Positions 50,065 to 58,710 of a stretch of 64,000 nt of DNA are shown piece after piece. The DNA comes from Corynebacterium falsenii (GTDB taxonomy: Bacteria; Actinomycetota; Actinomycetes; Mycobacteriales; Mycobacteriaceae). The stretch covers positions 1,088,336 to 1,152,335 of the forward strand of contig JVKJ01000005.1 of assembly GCA_001054945.1 (NCBI GenBank). The letters are read 5' to 3'. The notes under the pieces are model-generated. The model had not been told where the DNA came from. It searched no databases and was given only the letters and a program-made list of their open reading frames with translations. Position 1 is the first letter of the stretch, and the number at the start of each line of letters is the position of its first letter. The position numbers and the translations under genes were made by a program.

Positions 50065-50963
50065 CCAGCTGCGCCGGGCGCTTCGAAGAGGCCGAGGGCA
50101 TCCCAAGCCACCCATCCACCGGCTGTAATCCGCAGCTCCACGGTGTTTGAACCTTGTTTGACCGCATCGGCGGGCAAGGGAATCTCCAGAGCCGCCGTGG
50201 CCAGCCCTCCCCCGTCTGCTCCCGACGCATCGCCCAACCGCGAGCCTTTCGTCTTCCCGCGTGGCAGTTCGATGTCCTGGGTGAAACTGCCGATCGTGAC
50301 GTTGAGGGTGCCGCCCTTACTAGTCGTGTCGATCAGCCACAGTGCCAACGTCACATCGCGAGTCATCGCTGGAAGGTCGACTTCCCAGGTCAGCCCATAT
50401 TCCTTATTCCCAGCCCACTTATCGATAGGCCCGGGTAGGAGGTAGGGAACATCACTTGCCGTGGCTCCGGCTGGTGCTGTGACCTGACCGTCTGCGTGGG
50501 CCTTGGGAATGTCTTTGTAGCCATCCGGTGCGTACTTGAACTCGAGGGACTTCTGATCGAATTGTCCCAGCACCGCCAACGGTCGTCCTGCGGTCGCTGA
50601 CCCACCGGACTCGGCCACCACCTCTGCACTCGCCCCGGAGGTGTTCCCCGCCGCATCGATCACCACAACTCGGAAGGCCCAGGTCTCACCCGAGGGGGCC
50701 AGCCCGCTCAAGGTGAAGGTGGGAAAGATCGTCCGGGCCAAAACATGCCAATCCCGCTGCTCCGGGGTCGATTCGGTCCCCCGATCCACTCGCCGCCCCT
50801 CGACTCGATAGTGGTCGAGGACAACATCCCAGCCGACCGGAGTCCAGCGGAGTTCGATGGACATGAGTTTCTGCGTGGCGTCCACCCCTGAGACTGCCGG
50901 AACCCCAGCGATCCTCGGCGCACTCGACCCCTCGGGAACGGGACTCATCACACTTCCGAACAT
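50061..50963 (-). CDS. FN3-domain protein with carbohydrate-binding-like C-terminal domain
   Basis: 300 residues. N-terminal fibronectin type III-like fold (IELRWTPVGWDVVLDHYRVE, SGETWAFRVVVIDAAGNTSG); C-terminal beta-rich domain (YGLTWEVDLP, VTLALWLIDTTSKGGTLNVT, AVKQGSNTVELRITAGGWVAWDAL) resembling the polysaccharide-lyase-4 type sugar-binding domain III. No signal peptide is evident. It starts 2 bases after the PhoD stop, so it is coupled to that gene. Its stop overlaps the tgt stop on the other strand. Function unknown; an accessory to PhoD is an inference. Confidence 0.7.
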   Translation of the reverse strand: MFGSVMSPVPEGSSAPRIAGVPAVSGVDATQKLMSIELRWTPVGWDVVLDHYRVEGRRVDRGTESTPEQRDWHVLARTIFPTFTLSGLAPSGETWAFRVVVIDAAGNTSGASAEVVAESGGSATAGRPLAVLGQFDQKSLEFKYAPDGYKDIPKAHADGQVTAPAGATASDVPYLLPGPIDKWAGNKEYGLTWEVDLPAMTRDVTLALWLIDTTSKGGTLNVTIGSFTQDIELPRGKTKGSRLGDASGADGGGLATAALEIPLPADAVKQGSNTVELRITAGGWVAWDALGLFEAPGAAG

Positions 50964-50965
50964 CC

Positions 50966-52588
50966 TTATCGCCTCTCCTTGAGTGTGTGTTCTCCGGCGC
51001 GAGTTTCGAATGCGAAGGCCAGCTCCTTCGGCGCTTGGTCATCCTTCTCGATGTAGGGGTGCACAAAGAATTCACTGGTCATGAGGTCTTTGCTCAGGCT
51101 CACGCGAATGTACCCTCGGCGCTGGTCCATGTTCTTAACCCACGGCTGAGCCATCCAATCCTTGCTGGTGGTGCCCGCCTTACCGTCCCCGTCGGAAGCG
51201 ATGGACGTCGCCACGAGCTCCACCCCGATCGATTTCCCGCTTCCCTTCCCGCCGGGAGTGGCGCCGTCCCAGAGTTCAGCGGCGCAGTGCTGGTGAATGT
51301 CTCCGGTCAGCACCACAGGGTTCTGAGCTTTCTTCAGCGCACCAAAAAGTCGCTCCCGAGCCGCGGGAAACCCGTCCCATTGGTCGATCTTATCGTCCGC
51401 GATAGGTGCGACGACCACACCGTTTGTGACGAAATTCCAGGTCGCTGGGGAGTCTTCCAGCTGCTGGGTGACCCATGCCTCCTGCTCTCGGCCGAGCATG
51501 GTTCGGTCTGGATTGTGGACGCCACCGTCATCGGTCGGCGGAAGATCCCGATATTGACGGGTGTCAAGGTTGGTGAATCGAGCAAGGGTTCCGATATCGA
51601 AGGAGTGATAGATCCGAGAGTGCGGCCCGTCTGGTAGGGCGGCCAAACCAATCGGCAGGTTTTCGTAGTAGGCCCGATAAGCCGCCGCACGCTGGTACAG
51701 GAAGTGCTCCGTGGGTGTGCCGGTGTCCGAGCCATCTCCCGTGTAATTGTTTTCGACCTCGTGGTCATCCCAGACGACTGCGGCAGCGGCCGAGGCGTGA
51801 GCTTCTTGCAGGTGGGGATCGGTTTTGAACAGGCTGTACCGAAGCCGGTACTGAGCTAAGGTCTCGACCTTTTCCGTGAGTGCAGGCGGGACGCTCGCGC
51901 CTTCGCGCCACAGGTTATCCCCGGCGATGATCGGATATTCGTAGATGTAGTCCCCGTTGAAAACGATGAGGTCTAGTTCTGGCTCCTCAGCAATGTGTTT
52001 CCACGCCGTGAAGTGGCCGTGGTACCAGGCTTGGCACGAGGCCACGACGAAGGTGAATTTGTCCGCAGACTGCCCAGCGGGAGGAAGGGTGCGGAAACGG
52101 CCGATCCTGCTGGTGATGCCCGCTGCCTGGAATCGGTAATAGTAGGTGGTGTTCGGGGATAGACCAGTGACTTCCGGATGGACGGAGTGCGCAAGTTCGG
52201 GTGTGGCCAGTGCATCGCCGCTCGCGACGATCTGTGTGCAGGCTTCATCGGTGGCTACTGCCCAGTGCACGGGGACGTTGTGCCGTGGCATCCCCGCATG
52301 CCCGTCCTCCGCTAGCGGATCCGGAGCCAGCCGCGTCCACAGAATCATGGATTCAGGCCCCGGTGTGCCTGCAGCAACTCCCAGGCTGAAGAGCTTTTCG
52401 TGTGCCCACTCAGCAGGTTCACTGGAACTGCCGGGAAGACCGAGCGAGCCGGACAGGGAGCCCTGGGCATTGGCTTCCCCAGCCGCCCCCGGGAAGTTAA
52501 TACCCGCGGTCAATGCGGCAGTGCTCACGCCTAACCATTGCAAGAATGAACGGCGATTGATGCCTGACCTGGGAGTTCGCGTAACCAT
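50966..52588 (-). CDS. phoD: Secreted alkaline phosphatase, PhoD family (second copy)
   Basis: 540 residues, Tat signal NRRSFLQWLGVSTAALTAG. PhoD_N-like domain, then metallophosphatase motifs FNGDYIYEYP, WDDHEVENNY, NLDTRQYRDL and VLTGDIHQHCAAE. Acts outside the membrane on phosphoesters or wall teichoic-type polymers. Promoter TTGACC/TAATAA with a dyad in its spacer lies upstream. Not a recent duplicate of the PhoD at 11488-13089. Confidence 0.92.
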   Translation of the reverse strand: MVTRTPRSGINRRSFLQWLGVSTAALTAGINFPGAAGEANAQGSLSGSLGLPGSSSEPAEWAHEKLFSLGVAAGTPGPESMILWTRLAPDPLAEDGHAGMPRHNVPVHWAVATDEACTQIVASGDALATPELAHSVHPEVTGLSPNTTYYYRFQAAGITSRIGRFRTLPPAGQSADKFTFVVASCQAWYHGHFTAWKHIAEEPELDLIVFNGDYIYEYPIIAGDNLWREGASVPPALTEKVETLAQYRLRYSLFKTDPHLQEAHASAAAAVVWDDHEVENNYTGDGSDTGTPTEHFLYQRAAAYRAYYENLPIGLAALPDGPHSRIYHSFDIGTLARFTNLDTRQYRDLPPTDDGGVHNPDRTMLGREQEAWVTQQLEDSPATWNFVTNGVVVAPIADDKIDQWDGFPAARERLFGALKKAQNPVVLTGDIHQHCAAELWDGATPGGKGSGKSIGVELVATSIASDGDGKAGTTSKDWMAQPWVKNMDQRRGYIRVSLSKDLMTSEFFVHPYIEKDDQAPKELAFAFETRAGEHTLKERR

Positions 52589-52601
52589 GAAGAGAAGCTA
52601 T

Positions 52602-52637
52602 CAATCGGTTATTAACTGCATATGAATGCAGGGTCAA
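52602..52637 (-). promoter_or_regulatory. phoD promoter with dyad in the spacer
   Basis: Minus strand TTGACC (plus 52632-52637), 17-bp spacer, TAATAA (plus 52609-52614). The spacer is filled by the palindrome CTGCAT-ATGA-ATGCAG (52616-52631). An outer inverted repeat CATGAAGAG (52587-52595) / CTCTTCATG (52638-52646) flanks the whole promoter. Suggests repressor control; regulator unknown. Confidence 0.6.
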
Positions 52638-52655
52638 CTCTTCATGTCGCACGAC

Positions 52656-55211
52656 TCACTGCAGCGGATACGGCGAGTGCGGTAGGTCCTGCGTCTCTCT
52701 GTCGCGCCCCTTGGCACCCTTTTCGGCAGAGTTGGGCATTCGCTCGATGTCACCGCCCAGGAAGGCCTTCTCCAGCGCGGTTCCCTCCACGTCCACTGAC
52801 GGGATGATCTTGTCCAGCCAGCGCGGGATCCACCATGTGCCTCGCTCCAGCAGGAACATCATCGCCGGGATGAAGGTCATGCGGATGAAGAACGCATCGA
52901 ACAGCACACCCATGCCCAAAGCAAAGCCGAAGATCTGAATGAACGGCAGCGGTTGGAAGACGAAGGACGAGAAGACGCCGATCATGATCAGGGCCGCCGC
53001 GGTCACTACCTTCGCCCCCATCGCGAATCCGCCAAGGACCGAATCCTGCACCGCCGTGTACGGCGAATGCTTGGCTGCCTCCGCCGAGTGGTGGATGTAT
53101 CTCTCGCGCATGCGGGAGACGATGAACACCTGGTAGTCCATCGCCAGCCCGAACGTCACGCCAATGAGGAAGATGGGCATGAAGCTGATGAGTGGGCCCG
53201 GCGAGGACCACAGGCCCCACAGGCCCTGCTGCCACACCATCACGGTCACACCAAAGGCTGCGCCCACGGACAGCAGGAAGCCCAGGGCCGCCATCAGGGT
53301 GACAGCGATGGAGCGGAAGACCATCAACAGCAGCACGAGGGCCAACCCCACCACCAATGCCAGGTAGATCGGCATCGCGTGGGACAGACGTTCGGTCACA
53401 TCAACCTGGATGGGCGTGAACCCGGTGATGCCCATGTCCACACCGGTGGCTTCCTCGATGTCGTTCTGCTGGCTGCGCAGCTGTTGGATGAGCCCAGCGG
53501 TCAGCTCGTCGGTCGGACCGCGCGTGGGCGTGACCAAGATCTTCGCTGTGGACTTGTCATCCGAGACGCCCACGATCTGCGCGTGCGCCACGTCAGCGTT
53601 GTGGCTCATCTCCTGCACGGTGTACAGGAAGGCAGCTTGCCGGGCCATATCGTGCTTGCTGGGCTTCGCCGCCTGCTGGTCGGCACCCTGGCCTCCCGCA
53701 GCGTCCGCATTGGCCTGCTGCGCGTTCACCAGTGTCTGCAATGCCTTGGCGTCCGGATTCACGGAATCGCCGTTGACCACCACCAAGAACGGGGTGTTCC
53801 GTCCCGGACCGAAGCCCTGCTCGAGCATTTCCGCGGCCTGCCGTTGCGTGCTATCCACGTTCGCGGTCTTGTCATTCGGCAGTGCCAGCTGCAGGTTCAG
53901 CGTGGGGAGGGCCAGGCTCGCCAGGATGGCCATGACCAATGCCAGCATCAGTCCCGGCACTCGGTGCACCAGCTTCACCCATCGGGTACCAAGGCCGTCC
54001 TTCAAACCGCGGGCCGGCACGGCGGCACTACCCGGCTGCGCGGCGTCAGCGGCCGAGGCGGCGTCCTCCCCCTTCTTCTTACGGCGACCGACCCGCTTGA
54101 ACGCGCGCGGTCCCAGCAACCCCAGGATTGCGGGGAGCATCGTGAGGGAAATCAGCACCGCGATCAGCACGTTCGCGGCCGCCGCGAAGCCCATATAGGT
54201 TAAGAATGGGATGCCCGCGATGCTCAACCCCACCAGCGCAATGATCACGGTCAGCCCGGCGAAGACCACCGCAGAACCGGCCGTGCCCACCGAAAGCCCG
54301 ATCGCATCGGGCCTCGATCGGCCGTGGATCAGCTCGTCGCGATAGCGACTCATGATGAACAGGGCATAGTCGATGCCCACCGCCAGGCCGATCATCAGGC
54401 CCAGCGACGGTGTCATGGAGTTGAGGGTCGCGTACGCCGTGGCGCCCACGGTCAGCAGCGACCCGATGCCGATCCCAACCACCGCTGTCACCAGCGGCAA
54501 CCCTGCCGCCACAAGGGACCCGAACGTGATCGACAGGATCACCAGCGCCACAATCAGGCCCGCGATTTCGCTGATGGGTTCCATGGTGATCGGGTCCGCG
54601 TACCCCGGTCCCCCCACCTGCACGTCCAGGCCCGCGTCGCGGGAGTACTGCAGGGCATCCTCGACGGCCTGCCGGTCCTCCTTTGTCACATCCGCAGGCA
54701 GTTCCACGCTGAAGTCAAAACTCGCGGTGCCGGTGCGCTTGTCGTCGGACCAAGTCGCGAGGTTCTTTGCGTCCGCCTCCGCCGTCTCCTTGGGCATGCC
54801 CTGCTTGGTGAGCTGGTCGGTGAGTTGTTTCTTCAGCTCACCGTTCATGGTCACTGGGTTGTTCAGCTGGAGGGTGTCGCCCAGGTCGGGGACGCCATCC
54901 TTAATCGCCTGGACGGTCTTGTCCATGGCTTGCATGTATGTCGGGTTGTCCAGCGACTCGCCCTCGGGTGCCTGGAAGACCACGTTGGCCGTGGTGGCCA
55001 TCGCAGGATTTTTCTCCTGGGGGAACTTCTCCTGCAGGAGTTCCGTGGCGTGCGTTGAGGGCACGTCGTTGATCTCGAAGATGTCGCTAAAGCCCTTTTG
55101 CACACTGAGGGCTACACCGGCGACCACCACGAGAAGTAATAGCCAAGCGGCCACAACCCGCTTGGCATGCAGATATGACCATCGTCCGAGGTTGAACAGC
55201 AATTTTGCCAC
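52656..55211 (-). CDS. MMPL/RND family transporter
   Basis: 851 residues, two six-helix halves each preceded by a large extracytoplasmic loop. Helix-4 RND motif GIDYALFIMSRYRDEL and the second-half equivalent FGLAMDYQVFIVSRMRERY carry the Asp/Tyr proton-relay residues. Such transporters in mycolic-acid bacteria export lipids or drugs with the proton gradient; this one lacks features that would identify it as the MmpL3 mycolate flippase. 67 bases upstream of the phoD start, on the same strand but phoD has its own promoter. Confidence 0.88.
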   Translation of the reverse strand: MAKLLFNLGRWSYLHAKRVVAAWLLLLVVVAGVALSVQKGFSDIFEINDVPSTHATELLQEKFPQEKNPAMATTANVVFQAPEGESLDNPTYMQAMDKTVQAIKDGVPDLGDTLQLNNPVTMNGELKKQLTDQLTKQGMPKETAEADAKNLATWSDDKRTGTASFDFSVELPADVTKEDRQAVEDALQYSRDAGLDVQVGGPGYADPITMEPISEIAGLIVALVILSITFGSLVAAGLPLVTAVVGIGIGSLLTVGATAYATLNSMTPSLGLMIGLAVGIDYALFIMSRYRDELIHGRSRPDAIGLSVGTAGSAVVFAGLTVIIALVGLSIAGIPFLTYMGFAAAANVLIAVLISLTMLPAILGLLGPRAFKRVGRRKKKGEDAASAADAAQPGSAAVPARGLKDGLGTRWVKLVHRVPGLMLALVMAILASLALPTLNLQLALPNDKTANVDSTQRQAAEMLEQGFGPGRNTPFLVVVNGDSVNPDAKALQTLVNAQQANADAAGGQGADQQAAKPSKHDMARQAAFLYTVQEMSHNADVAHAQIVGVSDDKSTAKILVTPTRGPTDELTAGLIQQLRSQQNDIEEATGVDMGITGFTPIQVDVTERLSHAMPIYLALVVGLALVLLLMVFRSIAVTLMAALGFLLSVGAAFGVTVMVWQQGLWGLWSSPGPLISFMPIFLIGVTFGLAMDYQVFIVSRMRERYIHHSAEAAKHSPYTAVQDSVLGGFAMGAKVVTAAALIMIGVFSSFVFQPLPFIQIFGFALGMGVLFDAFFIRMTFIPAMMFLLERGTWWIPRWLDKIIPSVDVEGTALEKAFLGGDIERMPNSAEKGAKGRDRETQDLPHSPYPLQ

Positions 55212-55360
55212 GGGGCAGGATCCTTCGGGGTCGTACGGGTCTCCACGGGGTACCCAACAATGCTAGACGGGGCGGGCGTACGTGCACAGCGCCCGGGTGG
55301 CAGCGTAGTTGGGGCGTAACAACTCACCCCAGCCGGCAATGACTGGGGTGGTGGGCTGCC

Positions 55361-55393
55361 TAAAGAAAAAGCGCAGCAACGGTGTTGCTGCGC
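55361..55393 (-). terminator. Terminator of tRNA-Ser(CGA)
   Basis: Minus strand GCGCAGCAAC / GTTGCTGCGC perfect 10-bp stem, loop ACC, then TTTTTCTTTA. A second hairpin ACCCCAG / CTGGGGT (55326-55332, 55343-55349) follows. Confidence 0.92.
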
Positions 55394-55394
55394 A

Positions 55395-55484
55395 TGGCGG
55401 TGGCGAGGGGATTTGAACCCCTGGTTGGTTTAACCCAACACTCGCTTTCGAGGCGAGCACCTTCGGCCGCTCGGACACGCCACC
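55395..55484 (-). tRNA. tRNA-Ser(CGA)
   Basis: Class II tRNA: acceptor GGTGGCG/CGCCACC, anticodon stem CTCGC/GCGAG with loop CTCGAAA (anticodon CGA), long variable arm, T-loop GTTCAAATC, encoded CCA at 55395-55397. Reads UCG. Confidence 0.95.
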
Positions 55485-55613
55485 TAATTCTCGCTCAGAA
55501 TCCGATCGCATGTGCGATGTGATCACAGTCGAGCGTCATTAGGTTAGCACCACCGCTATTTCACTCAAAAAACCGCGCGGTGATCGGACGCGGCGGGCAG
55601 GCTCCGGTGGCCT

Positions 55614-55781
55614 TTACTTGTCGCCCTCACCCAGCACCTTGTCCAGGCCCTGGCGTGCTGCGTCCTTGACCTTATCGGCCTTGTCGCCCTCAACTCGGTT
55701 GTCGATCTGCTGGTTGACCTGGTCGTCGATCTTGTCGCGGTGCTCGCCTGCGAGGTCCTTTGCCTTATCTGCAATACCCAT
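55614..55781 (-). CDS. MT0933/Rv0909-type antitoxin-like small protein
   Basis: 55 residues starting MGIADKAKDLAGEHRDKIDD, highly charged and helical, matching the MT0933-like antitoxin family of mycobacteria (MGIFDKAKDLLG-type N-terminus). Strong ribosome site AAAGGAGA 7 bases before ATG. No partner toxin gene is adjacent, so it is an orphan or a general stress protein of similar composition. Confidence 0.7.
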   Translation of the reverse strand: MGIADKAKDLAGEHRDKIDDQVNQQIDNRVEGDKADKVKDAARQGLDKVLGEGDK

Positions 55782-55839
55782 TGTCGTCTCCTTTAGGTTG
55801 ATGGCTTGGGCGTACCCGCCCCAAGGTAGTCACATTGAC

Positions 55840-56340
55840 TCAGCTTCGCAGGCCGCGGAAAAACTCCCGGATCAGATCTTCGCACTCCTCGCGCAGCACC
55901 CCGCCCGTCACCGCGGTGCGGTGCAGGGGCGATTCGCGTGGAATATCCCATACACTTCCGCAGGCGCCCGTCTTGGGCTCCACCGCGCCGTAGACAATCC
56001 GCCCCATCCGTGCAGCCACGGCCGCCCCGGCGCACATGGCACAGGGCTCCAGTGTCACGACCAGCGTGCAGTCCTCCAGGCGCCACCCGTCGCCAGCGCC
56101 ATGCTGGGCCAGTACCCGCGATGCCTCGCGGATCGCCACGATCTCCGCATGCGCCGTGGGATCCGCCTCCGCCTCGCGGCGGTTCACCCCGCATGCGATC
56201 TCACCCCCGTCTGGTCCGACGATCACCGCGCCGACGGGGATGTCCCCGCCGGTGGCGCTGCCTGCGACGCGCAGGGCTCGCCGCATCCATTTCTTGTCAT
56301 CCACTGACCGCTGCGTTGCTGGCAGCCCGGCGCCAATCAC
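55840..56340 (-). CDS. tadA: tRNA-specific adenosine deaminase TadA
   Basis: 166 residues. Zinc/catalytic motifs HAEIVAIREA and PCAMCAGAAVAARM. Converts A34 to inosine in tRNA-Arg(ACG), two genes for which lie 2 kb away. GTG start overlaps the stop of the upstream gene (GTGA), so the pair is translationally coupled. Confidence 0.95.
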   Translation of the reverse strand: MIGAGLPATQRSVDDKKWMRRALRVAGSATGGDIPVGAVIVGPDGGEIACGVNRREAEADPTAHAEIVAIREASRVLAQHGAGDGWRLEDCTLVVTLEPCAMCAGAAVAARMGRIVYGAVEPKTGACGSVWDIPRESPLHRTAVTGGVLREECEDLIREFFRGLRS

Positions 56341-56858
56341 TCCCCGTAATCCAGTTCAAGCCCCGCGGCATCTGCAAGATCTTCCGCGAAACCCAGCTCT
56401 TCAGCCACCCGCATGAGCTGCTCCGAGGCATACAGATCCGGGTCATCGAAGATCACGCTCAATACCTGCTCGCTGCCTCCCATGTCCTCCAGCAGGTCGA
56501 ACTCCCCTTCAGGCCACGGCTCGTCACTGGATTCCGCCTCTTCCTCCGTCGGCGTATCCACATCTAATTCATCCAGCATGTCCGTAGCCAGGTAGTCATC
56601 GAGCGCGGCGGTGGCGTCCGAAATCAACAGGCGCACCCCACCAGGCACCGGGCGAACAATGGCGCACCAGTCATCGTCGATGCACACGAACCCCAGCACG
56701 GCCCCCTCGCTGCGGGAGGCGCGCAGGCACTCGACCAGCCGGTCCAGACTGTCGGCGGCATCCTCGGGCAGCGGGCGTACGTCCCACCCCTCCGCGGAGC
56801 GCGTGGCAGCGACAGCAAAAGTGGGGCCGTCCAGCTGATCGTCCTCAAAGTCAGTCAT
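56337..56858 (-). CDS. tRNA adenosine deaminase-associated protein
   Basis: 173-residue acidic protein of the actinobacterial family always found before tadA. Blocks FAVAATRSAEGWDVRPLPED, GAVLGFVCIDDDWCAIVRPV, VRLLISDATAALDDYLATDML and DLYASEQLMRVAEELGFAED. Biochemical role not established; gene coupling implies a function with TadA. ATG 56858 chosen from the family start. Confidence 0.88.
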   Translation of the reverse strand: MTDFEDDQLDGPTFAVAATRSAEGWDVRPLPEDAADSLDRLVECLRASRSEGAVLGFVCIDDDWCAIVRPVPGGVRLLISDATAALDDYLATDMLDELDVDTPTEEEAESSDEPWPEGEFDLLEDMGGSEQVLSVIFDDPDLYASEQLMRVAEELGFAEDLADAAGLELDYGE

Positions 56859-56897
56859 GTCTCCCAACGCTAGTCGCCACGTGGCAAACTGGGTAGC

Positions 56898-57947
56898 GTG
56901 AGCAACTTTTCCGCACCCATGTCCAGCGATTTCCACCTGAGCACCGCGCCCCAGGTCGATCGCCCCGTGTGCATCCTGGGGCTGGGGCTGATTGGGGGTT
57001 GCCTCCTGCGCGATTTATCCTCCGTGGGATGGGAGGTCTTCGGGTGGAACCGAAGCGAGTCGACAGTGCGCGCGGCGAAGCGGTCCGGGTTTGATGTGAC
57101 CGCAGACCTAATCGAGGTGTTGCAGCGCGCAGAGGAGGAGGGTGCGCTGATCGTGCTGGGGGTTCCGGTGCCGGGGATTCCCGCGATTTTGGACGCCATT
57201 GCGGAGCACGCGCCCAGCGTTGGCTTCACCGATGTGACCAGCGTGAAGAAGGAAGTGCACGACCTGGTTGAGGAGCACGGGCTGACCGAGCGTTTCGTGG
57301 GCGGGCATCCCATGGCTGGGACGGCGAATTCCGGGTGGGGTGCCTCGATGAAGGGGCTGTTCCGCGGTGCGGTGTGGGTCGTGACGTACGACAATGCGGT
57401 GGAAAATGGGCAGGGTGAGCACGCCCAGTTGTGGCTGGACACGTGGAAGCGCGTTGTGCTGATGGCGGAAGCGGTGGGTGCTTCGGCCGTGCCGACGGTA
57501 GCGCGGAGGCACGATGCGGCGGTGGCGCGAATCAGCCACCTGCCCCATGTGCTAGCCGAGGTCCTGGCGGTCACCGGTGACATCGGCGGGCCGTTGAGCT
57601 TGACCTTGGCGGCGGGCAGTTTCCGGGATGCCACCCGGGTGGCGGGCACGGAGCCGGAGCTGGTGCGCGCCATGTGCGAGAACAACCGCGATGCGCTGGT
57701 GACGGCGCTGGATGAGGCGCTGGAGCTGCTGAATCAGGCGCGGGCGGATATCGCCGCACCAGATAGCGACATCCGTCGCTTGGCAGACGAGGGCCACGCG
57801 AGCCGCCTACGGTTTGAGGCTCGGGCAGGGCGCCGGGCGGGTGACGCTCCGCAGCGGCCGATCATTCGGGTGCAGCCGGGCGCGCGGAAGTGGGTTGACC
57901 AGTTGCGCAGCGCTGAGTCGATGGGCGCGCAGATCGGGATCTTCTAG
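56898..57947 (+). CDS. tyrA: Prephenate dehydrogenase
   Basis: 349 residues, NAD(P)-dependent tyrosine biosynthesis enzyme. N-terminal VCILGLGLIGGCLLRDL nucleotide motif, catalytic region FTDVTSVKKEV and GGHPMAGTANSG, later HLPHVLAEVLA. GTG start with no ribosome site (leaderless likely). It diverges from the tadA-associated gene with 39 bases between. Confidence 0.9.
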   Translation: MSNFSAPMSSDFHLSTAPQVDRPVCILGLGLIGGCLLRDLSSVGWEVFGWNRSESTVRAAKRSGFDVTADLIEVLQRAEEEGALIVLGVPVPGIPAILDAIAEHAPSVGFTDVTSVKKEVHDLVEEHGLTERFVGGHPMAGTANSGWGASMKGLFRGAVWVVTYDNAVENGQGEHAQLWLDTWKRVVLMAEAVGASAVPTVARRHDAAVARISHLPHVLAEVLAVTGDIGGPLSLTLAAGSFRDATRVAGTEPELVRAMCENNRDALVTALDEALELLNQARADIAAPDSDIRRLADEGHASRLRFEARAGRRAGDAPQRPIIRVQPGARKWVDQLRSAESMGAQIGIF

Positions 57948-57961
57948 CGCGCGGAGATCCG

Positions 57962-58004
57962 CAAAAACTCAAAGAACCCAGGCTCCGAATGGAACCTGGG
58001 TTCT
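57962..58004 (-). terminator. Terminator of tRNA-Arg(ACG) copy 1
   Basis: Minus strand AGAACCCAGG / CCTGGGTTCT 10-bp stem followed by TTGAGTTTTTG. Confidence 0.88.
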
Positions 58005-58010
58005 TGGTAG

Positions 58011-58083
58011 TGCGCCCGGAGGGATTCGAACCCCCAACCTTCTGATCCGTAGTCAGATGCTCTATCCGTTGAGCTACGGGCGC
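58011..58083 (-). tRNA. tRNA-Arg(ACG), copy 1
   Basis: 73 bases, CCA not encoded. Acceptor GCGCCCG/CGGGCGC, anticodon stem TCTGA/TCAGA with loop CTACGGA (anticodon ACG, A34 deaminated to inosine by TadA), T-loop GTTCGAATC. Confidence 0.95.
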
Positions 58084-58230
58084 AACGAAAGATTACATTA
58101 CACGCGCGGTTCCGAAATTAACAAAACAGCAGGTCGCGGGCGATAAATTCGCCGCATCAGCCGTCAAAGTAAACAGTGCGTTAATTGCGTCGCAGCGATC
58201 GCTTCACCGGGTGGGGTCAGCAGGGACGTT

Positions 58231-58557
58231 TCAGCGCCGGTTCCAATCCAGCGCGTGTTCGCTGGACCCCTCGCCCGTGGAACCGATGAACGGTCCAGGC
58301 GACACCCCAGGAACCTTGCTCACCAGCTGCTCCAAAAGGTCGGTGAGCGGCGAACTGCCCAGCGCCAGATCATTGAGCGGCTTGGATAGCGTGGAACCAG
58401 TAGGCAGCGAACCGTCGTCCGTGTCCGCCGCAGCGGTGCCCACTCCCACCCCCAGCGCCATCCCGATCCCCGTGCTGACACCCGCCGCAGCGATCATCAT
58501 CCGGCGGGCGGTGTTCTGGGTGGAGTGGGAACGGTGGCGTCCACAATCTGCAGACAT
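58231..58557 (-). CDS. Small secreted protein, unknown function
   Basis: 108 residues. N-terminal basic region then a hydrophobic Gly/Ala stretch (RMMIAAAGVSTGIGMALGVG) and cleavage near TAAADTDD, so it is exported. The mature part is short and Ser/Leu/Pro-rich. ATG 58557 has a GGAAGGAAGA ribosome site; the frame extends upstream into tRNA sequence and should not be used. Lies between two identical tRNA-Arg genes. Confidence 0.6.
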   Translation of the reverse strand: MSADCGRHRSHSTQNTARRMMIAAAGVSTGIGMALGVGVGTAAADTDDGSLPTGSTLSKPLNDLALGSSPLTDLLEQLVSKVPGVSPGPFIGSTGEGSSEHALDWNRR

Positions 58558-58670
58558 ATCTTCTTCCTTCCGGGTGGTCCTGTTTCCCTCGAACCTTAGC
58601 GCGCCTCCCCACCTGCGCGGACCGTTTTCCCAGTCATTCTCCGGAGGCGACAGCGCGCACCCCACCGACA

Positions 58671-58703
58671 GAAAACCCCGAGCTCCACATGGAACCCGGG
58701 GTG
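58671..58703 (-). terminator. Terminator of tRNA-Arg(ACG) copy 2
   Basis: Minus strand ACCCCG / CGGGGT stem around a loop of about 16 bases, then TTTTCTGTC. Weaker than the one after copy 1. Confidence 0.6.
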
Positions 58704-58710
58704 AACATTG

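Noticed and set aside
37164..55349. Related CCCCAG/CTGGGG hairpins downstream of two tRNA-Ser genes as prophage attachment sites
   Set aside because: They are terminator stems shared by paralogous tRNA genes; no integrase or phage gene is present.
55505..55526. Palindromes ATCGCATGTGCGAT and GTGATCAC as a GlxR/CRP site
   Set aside because: Spacing does not fit TGTGA-N6-TCACA, so a GlxR assignment is not supported.
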